Source of the DNA: Apilactobacillus zhangqiuensis
GTDB taxonomy: Bacteria > Bacillota > Bacilli > Lactobacillales > Lactobacillaceae
Direction: 5' to 3'
Assembly: GCF_019656215.1 (NCBI RefSeq)
Contig: NZ_BPLK01000001.1
Span: 1-64,000 of the forward strand
Length of the DNA: 64,000 nt
This document shows positions 35,717 to 43,864 of this stretch, in pieces; within the stretch, counting starts at the first letter, position 1; the number at the start of each line of letters is the position of its first letter. Position numbers and translations under genes: made by a program. Under the pieces are notes generated by a model that saw nothing but the letters and a program-made list of their open reading frames with translations, was not told the origin of the DNA and ran no database searches.

Positions 35717-37047
35717 TTGCTATCATCTCCTATATATTTTCCGAACCAGAAAACAGACGTATTATCTATGTTCAAGCTTCTCGTCCCTCTATTCCTGGCA
35801 ACGTTGTAAAACTCTCTAAATTCATTAGAGTTTATAAAATCTACTTGTTTTTTTTGTAGCAAAATTCCATTTTTGGGAATTAATATAGCTACTGATCCGT
35901 TAACCAAAAATTCTCTATCTTTTCTTATAATCCTTGGGTAATATGTCATATTAGGTGACAAATAGACCTTATCATCTTTCAAATATTTATAAACAGATAA
36001 TTTTTCAACGTTAACATCTTTTAGAAATTTATCATATCCATCAATGTCTAAAATACGGCTTCCATCTCTTGAAATATTCCTACTTCTGATAACCCTAATC
36101 GTCCCTTGATCAGATAATATTTTATTTGTTATCTGTCTATCTCTAAAAACTTTAAAATAATCGAATTCCATTTTTTGGGCAATATTATCAAAATCAGAAT
36201 TTCTATAAATTAACCAATTTGGGAATTTCTCGTCCATGATATATTTTTGATTATGACATTTTTCCTCGCCATTCACTATACTCTTTACTTTTGTAAAATG
36301 AGGAGAATCCAAAGAATTAACTAAAATGCCAATGGTTTCTATCAAGACTCCCTTAAAACCTTTTTCACCAAAATCTACAATAGAATTTATCTTTTTTGTT
36401 GATAGTAATTTTCTAACTAATTCAAAATCCATTGTAGAAAGCAGATTTTTTGGCATTATCAATGAAACATATTTAGATATTTGAAGTGATTTAATCAAAA
36501 ATTGGCCTGAAAGATTTGTTACCCCAGGATATCCATTTTCAGTGGCTACCTTATTGGAAACCCTTTGAAAGGGAGGGTTTCCAATAAGGTAATCGTATTT
36601 TTTGTTAATAAATGCCATTCCGGATAAAAAATCATAATTATAATAATTTATATAGACGTTGCTAGGGATTGCAGATTTATCTACAAAAAACTTCAAGACC
36701 CTCAAACTATCACTATCTATATCATTTATATCAACTCTTACCTTTTTATAATGTCTGGATATTTTTTCAATAAATGGAATTACAAAGTTGCCTATTCCAG
36801 AAGACGGTTCTAATACTGATATTTCATCGCTATCAACTATCGGAATATCATTAATCATTTCATCAACTATAAATCTATTCGTGTAAAAAGCGGAATTATT
36901 ATTCCTATTTTCATTTGATAATTCTGCAATTTCTCTTAAATCATCTAAACTATAATTATTTATTTGTTCTTCTAAAAAAAACAATAATGAATCAACGTCT
37001 GTCAAATCATTATCCTTAATAATTTTTTTAATTGTAGATTTATTCAT
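35713..37047 (-). CDS. N6-adenine DNA methyltransferase
   Basis: 444 residues of a class I MTase. The SAM-binding motif is VLEPSSGIGNFVIPF (about residues 79-93), the catalytic motif YLIGNPPFQRVSN, and the C-terminal part has the features of an Eco57I/TaqI-type target-recognition domain. The NPPF tetrad indicates N6-adenine methylation. It overlaps the m5C methyltransferase by eight bases and the nuclease by four. A perfect 18-bp inverted repeat surrounds the NPPF codons. A+T-rich composition unlike the flanking core genes suggests transfer. Confidence 0.88.
   Translation of the reverse strand: MNKSTIKKIIKDNDLTDVDSLLFFLEEQINNYSLDDLREIAELSNENRNNNSAFYTNRFIVDEMINDIPIVDSDEISVLEPSSGIGNFVIPFIEKISRHYKKVRVDINDIDSDSLRVLKFFVDKSAIPSNVYINYYNYDFLSGMAFINKKYDYLIGNPPFQRVSNKVATENGYPGVTNLSGQFLIKSLQISKYVSLIMPKNLLSTMDFELVRKLLSTKKINSIVDFGEKGFKGVLIETIGILVNSLDSPHFTKVKSIVNGEEKCHNQKYIMDEKFPNWLIYRNSDFDNIAQKMEFDYFKVFRDRQITNKILSDQGTIRVIRSRNISRDGSRILDIDGYDKFLKDVNVEKLSVYKYLKDDKVYLSPNMTYYPRIIRKDREFLVNGSVAILIPKNGILLQKKQVDFINSNEFREFYNVARNRGTRSLNIDNTSVFWFGKYIGDDSK
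36547..36591. repeat. Perfect 18-bp inverted repeat inside the m6A MTase gene
   Basis: TACCTTATTGGAAACCCT (36547-36564) and its exact reverse complement (36574-36591) are separated by nine bases. In the mRNA this is a very stable hairpin spanning the codons for the catalytic NPPF motif. Confidence 0.9.
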
Positions 37048-38212
37048 GTTTATTCAATTCTTTCATTACTTTAATACCAATTTGTCTAAAAATAATAGGA
37101 GGTACTGCTTCACCCAATGATTGACGAATAGTTATCTCATTATTTTTAAGCCATATTTCCTTATCATTAACACTCATTTTATTAAGATCTTCATATGATT
37201 CTTCAGACCATTTAAATTCAGATGGGACATTCATCATCAACATTAGTTCTCTAATGGAAAATACTCTATCATCAACAGGGTGAACTGTGTTTTGACTTGC
37301 TAATATATCATTTCTAGTATGAACAGCTGGAGCCACTTTATTCCACTCCTGCCTTTTATACTTATCTCCATTTTTTTGTTTGTTTTTCACCATAACTCCA
37401 TTTACCATATGGTGAGGAATTAGTTCTGGAGATTTATTATCAAAAGCAGATTCACCAGGTTTTAGATTATGAATCCACTTTCTCATATCACTTCTATACT
37501 TCTTAAATCCATGTAAAATGTCGTTGGGATCAATTTCACCCATTTCATTTAGATTAGGTAAATGACCTATAACATCTTTCAGTTTTTTTTCTTCCTGTTT
37601 ACTTGGCATGAAAGTAGATGCATCAAAATCATCACCGAAAAATTTCTTTAAAGAACATATGACTAAAGTTCTAGGCCTAGATGAATTCGCCCCATAATCT
37701 TTAAAATTAATTTCTGCAAAGCTTATATTGTAATCACTTTCTAGATGATTGAATATAACGTCTTTTATACTTTTAACGCTACCGTCAGTATCAGTGCAGG
37801 CTGTCTTCATAAATCTTTTAACATTTTCAAAAACAATGACTTTAGGCTTTATTTTGTTAGCTATGATAATAGACTGTAGTACAAGCGAATTTCTTTTTAA
37901 ATCATCATCATTTTTATGGTGATTTGCAACTGATATTCCTTGGCATGGAGGCGTAGCAACTAATAAATCAACAGACTTCTTCCCGTTTTTATTTATTTTT
38001 TTATCTATATTTTTATAAATTTTTTCTTTTACAGTTTCGTCGTTAATATCTCCAGTAATATAAGCATCTAAATCATTTGCAACATTGTTTTCAATCTGTA
38101 CTTTCATTCTTCTCTCAATCAGTTCATTACTAGCAATCAGATTAAATCCTGCTTCAAAAAAGCCATAATCACCAACACCTGCTGAACTAAACAGCGATAC
38201 ATACGTTCTCAT
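37040..38212 (-). CDS. C5-cytosine DNA methyltransferase
   Basis: 390 residues with the ordered m5C motifs: I (SLFSSAGVGDYGFFEAGF), IV (VATPPCQGIS, catalytic Cys about residue 91), VI (VFENVKRF), VIII (SSRPRTLVIC) and X (GEAVPPIIF). AAAGGAG precedes ATG 38212. It is first gene of a three-gene operon with an m6A MTase and an HNH nuclease. One m5C plus one m6A enzyme is typical of systems with an asymmetric site, where each strand needs its own methylase. The recognition sequence cannot be derived here. Confidence 0.93.
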   Translation of the reverse strand: MRTYVSLFSSAGVGDYGFFEAGFNLIASNELIERRMKVQIENNVANDLDAYITGDINDETVKEKIYKNIDKKINKNGKKSVDLLVATPPCQGISVANHHKNDDDLKRNSLVLQSIIIANKIKPKVIVFENVKRFMKTACTDTDGSVKSIKDVIFNHLESDYNISFAEINFKDYGANSSRPRTLVICSLKKFFGDDFDASTFMPSKQEEKKLKDVIGHLPNLNEMGEIDPNDILHGFKKYRSDMRKWIHNLKPGESAFDNKSPELIPHHMVNGVMVKNKQKNGDKYKRQEWNKVAPAVHTRNDILASQNTVHPVDDRVFSIRELMLMMNVPSEFKWSEESYEDLNKMSVNDKEIWLKNNEITIRQSLGEAVPPIIFRQIGIKVMKELNKHE

Positions 38213-38639
38213 TAAATACTTCTCCTTTAGTTAATCCACGATCTATTTAATATCATAATAGCAATATTAACATAAAAAATAGCTTTCAATAACCTACTTA
38301 CTCATGTTATTTACTAGCATCATTCAATTACATTCAACTTTATTTCGATACCATGTATAAACTAATAGTATCCTATTATTTCCTAAATCTACACAGTATA
38401 TTGATTGCCACTAATGTGTTTCCTTATTTTAAGAAAGGTTTGTATATAACTTCAAGAAGAATATTTTTTGCTCTCTCTTTACCTATATCAAACAGCACTA
38501 ACAACAAAAACAATCTAAGTAATATTGGATATATTGCTTATTTAGACTATTTTTTCAAAAAAATATGTAGTACAGATACATTTATTTTTCAACACACTTA
38601 AAAAGATTGAAAAAATAACAAGAAAGCAGGATGTTTTTT
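38213..38639. other. A/T-rich upstream region of the R-M operon
   Basis: It holds the m5C methyltransferase leader with a TAATAT-N11-ATATTA inverted repeat (about 38252-38274) near the probable promoter. An open frame at 38353-38601 on the plus strand lacks an SD and is Ile/Asn/Phe-rich, as random A/T sequence would be. No controller protein gene was found. Confidence 0.4.
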
Positions 38640-39283
38640 CTATAGAATCATCAAGAATATTAATAGGTTCCAAATCATGTGCATGATGATTGGTGTAATG
38701 ATTCCGTTTGATTTATTTCTAGCCAATCCAATGAAGATTGCCACAATCGCGTGCGTGATAAAAATGAATGGATTAAATAGGGAATGAGCCAATCCAAAGA
38801 ATAGCGATGAGATGATTAATGCTGTGGTTAGGTTAGTTGTCTTTTTAACGTATGTGAAGATTAGACCTCTAAAGTAGAATTCTTCAACAATTGGCGCCAA
38901 AATCACGCTGATGATAATGAAGAAGTATTGTAGTCTAACGTCTGTAAAACTAGTCATGTGCACTAGTTTTGATAAATCGACCCGTTAGGAGTTCCACTCA
39001 TTAACATCAATAAAATTACGACGACGATCATTTCGATGGTGTATACGATAATCTTCTTGGAAAAGTGATTATCCTTAAATAAACTAATAAATTTATCCTT
39101 AACCAGGAATCGATACAAGATAATCGTTAAACCAATCACTATTACAATGGCGAAGATTACTTGAAAGATTAGCGCTAAAAAGTCCCCACCTCGAAAAGAG
39201 TTCAGTGGGTATGAAATCAATCCCACAAATGGAGATAGGATTAGTAATCCGATTAAAATTAGTACTCGTTTTAGAATTGTCAT
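38640..39283 (-). pseudogene. CPBP-family intramembrane protease, frameshifted
   Basis: Two adjoining frames make one CPBP (Abi/CAAX-type) protease. The first (39283-38963, 106 residues) holds three N-terminal helices. The second (38963-38640, 107 residues) holds the catalytic EEFYFRG, the FGLAHSLFN histidine and the final MHMIWN. Shifting by -1 near GGGTCGATTT (about 38980) would join them into the usual 215-residue length, reading DLSKLVHMTSF across the join. The stop and a GTG overlap (TAGTG) but no SD precedes the GTG. A one-base deletion is likely; coupled translation is the alternative. Confidence 0.75.
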
Positions 39284-39562
39284 AACCGTTTATCCACGCA
39301 AAGTGGAACTTTCCCCTCGATTGTTTTTAATTTCATCATAGTTTATAAGGGAAGGTTTTCAATATTAACGGGGAATTATTTACAAAAATTTAAAAATATT
39401 TTCTAAACATAGCTCAACATACTGATAAATTAAGACAAACCACCAATTTTTTAATCTAAATAAATTCATCTTTCTTCATATTTATAGAACTAAATTAGCC
39501 AATATTTACAGGATTTCGATCTATATTTATAATCTCCGTAAACAAAACGAAAGGAAGATTTA

Positions 39563-40702
39563 GTGGATTACATCTTATCAATCTCAATTATTTTATTCGC
39601 CGCTTTGATTACTGGAAAAATATTTTCCAGGTTGGGCCTACCATCAGTAGTTGGACAATTAGTATCCGGTGTCATTATCGGACCAGCAATCTTAAGTATC
39701 ATTAAACCTACAAACCTAATTTCGTCATTTGCAGAATTAGGCGTGATTTTATTAATGTTTATCGCTGGTTTAGAAAGTGATTTAAAACTATTAAAAAAAT
39801 ATTTTAAGCCAAGTATTGTCGTGGCCATCATAGGTATTATTTTCCCTGTTATTGGCATTTTTTACACCGGTAAATTATTTGCTTTATCAAACATTGAAAG
39901 TATATTTATCGGCGTCATTTTCGCTGCAACATCTGTATCAATTTCAGTCGCTGTGCTAAAGTCAATGAAAGCATTAAATAACAAAGCAGGTGTCACCATC
40001 CTAGGTGCTGCGGTCGCAGACGATATTCTTTCAATTCTGCTATTAAGTGTCGTTATTACGTTCACTGGTAGTAGCTCAGCGCAAGGCAGCCCAAATATTT
40101 TCATTTTAATATTAATGCAAATTGGATTCTTTATTTTCGTTTGGATTTTATTCATCTTAGTCAAAAAATTCAAAATTAAACTCAATCCTACATTGGCACC
40201 AATGATCGGTTTAATAGTTTGTCTATCATTATCCGCTTTGGCAGAACATGTTCAAATCAGTGCAATTACTGGCGCATTCTTCGCTGGAATGTTGGTCGGA
40301 CAGACTAACTACAAAGAATCCGTTAATAACCAAATGAATCAATTCGGTAACTTATTATTTATTCCAATTTTCTTCGTCAACGTTGGTCTTAACATGAATA
40401 TAAGCGGAATCGTCGAAAACTTATCATTATTCCTAATTTTATCGATTGTTGCTGTCATAACGAAGTTTTTAGGAGCATATTTAGGATCTCGTTTCTTTAA
40501 ATTCAATCGTTTATCCGCAACCGAAATTGGTGTCGGCATGATTAGCCGAGGTGAAGTTGGTTTAATTATTGCTGAAATTGGTTTGAAAAATCATTTAATC
40601 TCAGATAATTACTACTCAACCATTGTCGCCTCAATCATCTTAACCACAATTTTAGCGCCGATATTATTGAAACCAATTGTGATGAAAATTAAACGAACAT
40701 AA
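39563..40702 (+). CDS. CPA2-family cation/proton antiporter, copy 1
   Basis: 379-residue membrane antiporter of the NapA/KefB-type CPA2 group, with about twelve helices. Landmarks are GLPSVVGQLVSGVIIGPAIL, the antiporter core ADDILSILLLSV (paired aspartates) and MISRGEVGLIIAEIGL. No cytoplasmic RCK or TrkA domain is present. GTG 39563 follows AAAGGAAG. It is monocistronic. The N-terminus starts [M]DYIL, a pattern that helps fix the start of the paralog at 42744. Confidence 0.88.
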   Translation: MDYILSISIILFAALITGKIFSRLGLPSVVGQLVSGVIIGPAILSIIKPTNLISSFAELGVILLMFIAGLESDLKLLKKYFKPSIVVAIIGIIFPVIGIFYTGKLFALSNIESIFIGVIFAATSVSISVAVLKSMKALNNKAGVTILGAAVADDILSILLLSVVITFTGSSSAQGSPNIFILILMQIGFFIFVWILFILVKKFKIKLNPTLAPMIGLIVCLSLSALAEHVQISAITGAFFAGMLVGQTNYKESVNNQMNQFGNLLFIPIFFVNVGLNMNISGIVENLSLFLILSIVAVITKFLGAYLGSRFFKFNRLSATEIGVGMISRGEVGLIIAEIGLKNHLISDNYYSTIVASIILTTILAPILLKPIVMKIKRT

Positions 40703-40726
40703 AAAACACCCAACGGGTGTCTTTTT
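40701..40726 (+). terminator. Terminator after antiporter copy 1
   Basis: AAAAACACCC-AAC-GGGTGTCTTTTT. Confidence 0.8.
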
Positions 40727-40975
40727 AAAGATGGCGACCACGTTACCTTTGGACGCGTCTTAACTACCCAACAAGTCCGTGGAACCGGTAAGGGAAAGGA
40801 CCTTTTGAAATACATTCTAAAGGTCATCAAAGAACACTTCCCTAACATAAAGATAGAAATCGACGCTCAAGCCCATGCCGTTGGTTACTACGAAAAAGGT
40901 GGTTTCAAGGTTACCAGTGAACCATTTATTGAATCCGGAATTGATCATATTAAAATGGAATATGAAGCAAAATAA
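40727..40975 (+). pseudogene. 5'-truncated GNAT (ElaA-like) remnant
   Basis: The frame reads FGRVLTTQQVRGTGKGKDLL, then AQAHAVGYYEKGGF and EPFIESGIDHIKMEYEAK before TAA 40973-40975. This is the C-terminal half of an ElaA-type acetyltransferase including the R-G-x-G-x-G acetyl-CoA loop. The first ~70 residues and any start/SD are absent: the frame begins directly at the terminator of the upstream antiporter. It keeps its own downstream terminator, so a deletion probably fused the two loci. Confidence 0.8.
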
Positions 40976-41003
40976 AAAAGCCTACCGAAACGGTAGGTTT
41001 TTT
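40974..41003 (+). terminator. Terminator of the GNAT remnant
   Basis: AAAAAAGCCTACCG-AAA-CGGTAGGTTTTTT. Confidence 0.85.
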
Positions 41004-41177
41004 AGATGTTAATAATTAATGGTTGTACCAAAATTGATAGCTGATACATCATACACAAAGTTAAGTGTGCTAAAGCTACTTAGTGGTAAATTTTAATAAC
41101 TATTTTGATACACACAATCCAAAACGTCTTGTGATTTTAATAACTTATTACTCTCTTATAATTTTTTTATTTTTACT

Positions 41178-41289
41178 TAGTGTTCAATAATTTATTGTTT
41201 TGGACACTAAAACGAATATTTATGAACATGTTGTTTATTTTTACATTTTTCACTAAATTTATTTTCGTTAGAACCATTGGTACAATGGT
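41178..41289 (+). promoter_or_regulatory. Inverted repeats before zinc-ribbon gene
   Basis: Two elements are visible in the otherwise A/T-rich, gene-free 41004-41315. TTAGTGTTC pairs with GGACACTAA across about 18 bases (41178-41213), and a perfect ACCATTG-GTA-CAATGGT (41273-41289) encloses TACAAT, a plausible -10 for the zinc-ribbon gene. The second looks like an operator. The regulator is unknown. Confidence 0.4.
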
Positions 41290-41315
41290 GAAAAATCAAT
41301 AAGGGGGAGTTAATC

Positions 41316-41576
41316 ATCATTCATTTAAGGTGTCCGATTTGTGGTAATTTATTTTTCAATCAAATTAAATGTAAGTACTGTCGTCTTATCACTGCCCAGC
41401 TGAAAATAGATCTAAAAAAATCATATAAAACAATGACCAACTCATTTGATAGAAGCATTCACCACATGAGTCGATTTGGTGATGAAAAACTCCTACCATT
41501 ATTAGCTCTAGCCTGTGCAGTTGTAACCGTCGTGATTATAGATTTGATTTTGGTCTTAGTCTCTTACATCACATAA
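41316..41576 (+). CDS. Zinc-ribbon single-helix membrane protein
   Basis: About 86 residues: an N-terminal zinc ribbon LRCPICGN...CKYCRL (two CxxC knuckles), a charged middle and one C-terminal helix (LPLLALACAVVTVVIIDLILVLV). It resembles the short zinc-ribbon/TM proteins of lactobacilli; function unknown. The frame contains no ATG, GTG or TTG between the upstream TGA and the zinc ribbon. GGGGGAG at 41303-41309 is followed after six bases by ATC 41316 and then ATT 41319, so initiation at AUC/AUU is implied. Gene callers would miss it. Confidence 0.7.
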   Translation: MIHLRCPICGNLFFNQIKCKYCRLITAQLKIDLKKSYKTMTNSFDRSIHHMSRFGDEKLLPLLALACAVVTVVIIDLILVLVSYIT

Positions 41577-41589
41577 AAAGAGAGTCAGC

Positions 41590-42744
41590 TTATACTGACT
41601 CTCTTCTGCGTTTCCATAACACAATTGGTTTTAAAATTAATGGCGCTAAGATTGTTGTAACCACAATAACAGCAATCAACGTTGAATAATAGCTAGTGGA
41701 GATAAAGTGACTACCTAGGCCAGCTTGTGCGATGACGATACCAACTTCTCCTCGACTAATCATCCCTGCCCCGATTTCAACGGAGTTGGCAAAATCAATT
41801 CGACTTATTTTAGCACCTATGAAAGCTCCAAAGAACTTTGTTCCTACAGCTAATAACGTTAGAATTAAAAAAAGCAAAAAGTGCTTATAAATACCATTGA
41901 GGTGCATATTAATACCGATACTTACGAAGAATACCGGAATCGGAAGCAAACTACCAAAGTCCTTCAGCCTAGTCATCAATACTTTCTTGAACTTAGTCTG
42001 ACTTAAGATGAGTCCAGCAAAGAAAGCACCTGTAACCGCACTTAATTTGACCATTTCTGCCGTTCCAGCTAAGAACAGACATAGTAGGAAAGATGATATT
42101 ACAGCATTTTCAGGACTAATTTCAAAAATCTTGTATAGTAACAATACTATCTTATAGCAAATCCATAAGAATAAGAAAAAGACGACTTGCAAAATAATTA
42201 GGAACAATGCGTCAGAATTTCCATGGCCACGACCTACTCCTAAAATCGGAATTGAAACACTTAATAAGACGATTGATATAATATCGTCAGCTACAGCAGC
42301 AGCTAAAATTGTGATTCCGGCTGACGAAGACAATTCCTTCATCTCTTCTAGGACGGCCACCGAAATGGAAACGGAGGTTGCCGCGAAAACAATTCCGATA
42401 AATGCACTTTCGATGATGGAAAGTTGAAAATATCTGCATACTAAATAAATAGATCCAACGGGTAGAATTACACCAAACAGTGCGACAATGATTCCAGGAC
42501 CAAAATACTTCTTCAATCGATCAACATCACAGGTTAGTCCGGCACCAAACATTAATAAAACAACTCCCAGTCCTGCAAGAGCAATAACGATATTTTGGCG
42601 GTGAATCAACCCCAATGCAGATGGTCCTAGAATGACACCTCCGATAATTTGTCCAACTACCTCAGGAATATGTATCTTAGCAGCAAACATTCCAAAAAAT
42701 TTCGCAAACGCAATCATTAAAAACAATGCGATTAAATAATCCAA
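41590..42744 (-). CDS. CPA2-family cation/proton antiporter, copy 2
   Basis: About 384 residues, paralogous to the antiporter at 39563: IPEVVGQIIGGVILGPSAL, AVADDIISIVLLSV (antiporter aspartates) and MISRGEVGIVIAQAGL. The open frame reaches 42792 but has no SD there. GGGAG (42759-42755) is one base from ATG 42753 and ten bases from TTG 42744. The TTG start gives [M]DYLI, matching the [M]DYIL start of the paralog, so 42744 is preferred. It stands convergent with the zinc-ribbon gene. Confidence 0.85.
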   Translation of the reverse strand: MDYLIALFLMIAFAKFFGMFAAKIHIPEVVGQIIGGVILGPSALGLIHRQNIVIALAGLGVVLLMFGAGLTCDVDRLKKYFGPGIIVALFGVILPVGSIYLVCRYFQLSIIESAFIGIVFAATSVSISVAVLEEMKELSSSAGITILAAAVADDIISIVLLSVSIPILGVGRGHGNSDALFLIILQVVFFLFLWICYKIVLLLYKIFEISPENAVISSFLLCLFLAGTAEMVKLSAVTGAFFAGLILSQTKFKKVLMTRLKDFGSLLPIPVFFVSIGINMHLNGIYKHFLLFLILTLLAVGTKFFGAFIGAKISRIDFANSVEIGAGMISRGEVGIVIAQAGLGSHFISTSYYSTLIAVIVVTTILAPLILKPIVLWKRRRESV

Positions 42745-42855
42745 ATCAATCATTCTCCCTGAATAAAAACAATTATGTTTATTTTGAAACAATATGGTAG
42801 TACTATTTATGAATAACTTATTTATAACTTATTACTTTAGAGAAAGGGAGTCAAC

Positions 42856-43551
42856 ATTATCGACGCACCTCACCCCGCCCGATTCGGTGAAAAAATATCA
42901 ACGGCATTCTTTTTAACCTCCATTGGTGGTTGCCTGGATGCCTATACTTACATTGAACATGGTGGAATATTTGCAAGTACCCAAACGGGGAATTTAATTT
43001 TGTCCGCTTTAGCGTTAACACAGTTCGATTATGGTCACTTTTTAGAAAGAATTTTACCGGTGATTGCTTTTTCAATCGGTATTTTACTGGCTAATTGGAT
43101 CCACCATAACCTTGATAAATATAAACTAAACTACTGGAAGGTCTACATTTTGGCCATTGAAATTGCAGTCTGTACAATTGTTGGATTTCTGAAGTACAAC
43201 GTTCCACAATTAATGATTACTACTTCAATGTCATTAACGACCGCCCTTCAACTTTCAACATTTAATACAATGTCTGGATTGGGATACTCAAACATGTTTA
43301 GTACCGGAAATCTCCAAAAAACAATGAATAATCTATTCTTGTATTTAGAGACCAGAAAAAATGAATTCAAAACAAAGCTACTTTACTACGGTGGCCTGGT
43401 TCTAAGTTTCCTATGCGGAGCTTTTGAAGCCAGTATCCTATCACTTTTCTTCCATACTAAGACCATCTGGGTTGTTGGTTTGGAATTAATCGTCATCCTA
43501 GTATTTCAAATTAGATGCATCATTATCTATCGACATGAAAACCAACTATAA
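42856..43551 (+). CDS. YoaK/DUF1275-family membrane protein
   Basis: About 231 residues and six helices. The N-terminus carries the family hallmark FFLTSIGGCLDAYTYIEHGGIFASTQTGNLIL. The first canonical start, TTG 43000, would delete this entire region. Upstream the frame is open back to a TAG at 42838-42840 and contains no ATG, GTG or TTG. GGGAG (42846-42850) is five bases before ATT 42856 and eight before ATC 42859. AUU/AUC initiation is therefore the best explanation. Function of the family is unknown. Confidence 0.8.
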   Translation: MIDAPHPARFGEKISTAFFLTSIGGCLDAYTYIEHGGIFASTQTGNLILSALALTQFDYGHFLERILPVIAFSIGILLANWIHHNLDKYKLNYWKVYILAIEIAVCTIVGFLKYNVPQLMITTSMSLTTALQLSTFNTMSGLGYSNMFSTGNLQKTMNNLFLYLETRKNEFKTKLLYYGGLVLSFLCGAFEASILSLFFHTKTIWVVGLELIVILVFQIRCIIIYRHENQL

Positions 43552-43581
43552 AAAGAACTTTTTAAATAAAGTTCTTTTTTT
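43549..43581 (+). terminator. Terminator after YoaK-like gene
   Basis: AAAAAGAACTTT-TTAAAT-AAAGTTCTTTTTTT. It lies inside an open frame at 43535-43729, which is therefore rejected as a gene. Nothing else is visible up to the nrdD promoter. Confidence 0.82.
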
Positions 43582-43792
43582 GTGCTTTATATTCGGATTT
43601 TACTTATTAAACGTTAGTATAACAATACTTTGGGCACGATATGTAAGTATTCAATTTGAACATTTTTGGGAAAAATTACAAAAATGTTCGACGAAAAATT
43701 GCGAAATCACTCATCACTACGTATTATGAGAAAATTAAATTATTATAATCATTCAGTACGCACTATTCAAATTTACATTCAAGAATGTTTTT

Positions 43793-43839
43793 ACACTATA
43801 TATGCGTGTTAACATTAATTTAGACACAAGTTATAGTGT
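43793..43839 (+). promoter_or_regulatory. Twin NrdR boxes over the nrdD promoter
   Basis: Box 2, ACACAAGTTATAGTGT (43824-43839), matches the NrdR consensus at about 14 of 16 positions. Box 1, ACACTATATATGCGTGT (43793-43809), has a perfect left half with the right half displaced one base. The starts are 31 bases apart, three helical turns, as usual for NrdR pairs. They overlap the promoter TTAACA-17-TATAGT (-10 at 43832-43837), so NrdR should repress nrdDG. Confidence 0.75.
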
Positions 43840-43864
43840 ATATTTTAAGGATAGGACTGATATA

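Noticed and set aside
38353-38601. 82-codon ORF upstream of the R-M operon, considered as a controller protein
   Set aside because: No SD, composition like random A/T sequence, no helix-turn-helix pattern.
39286-39296. DnaA-box-like TTATCCACG
   Set aside because: Single isolated copy, not a cluster, and the origin is expected beyond the right edge.
43535-43729. 64-codon ORF after the YoaK-like gene
   Set aside because: It starts inside the end of that gene and runs through its terminator hairpin; no SD.
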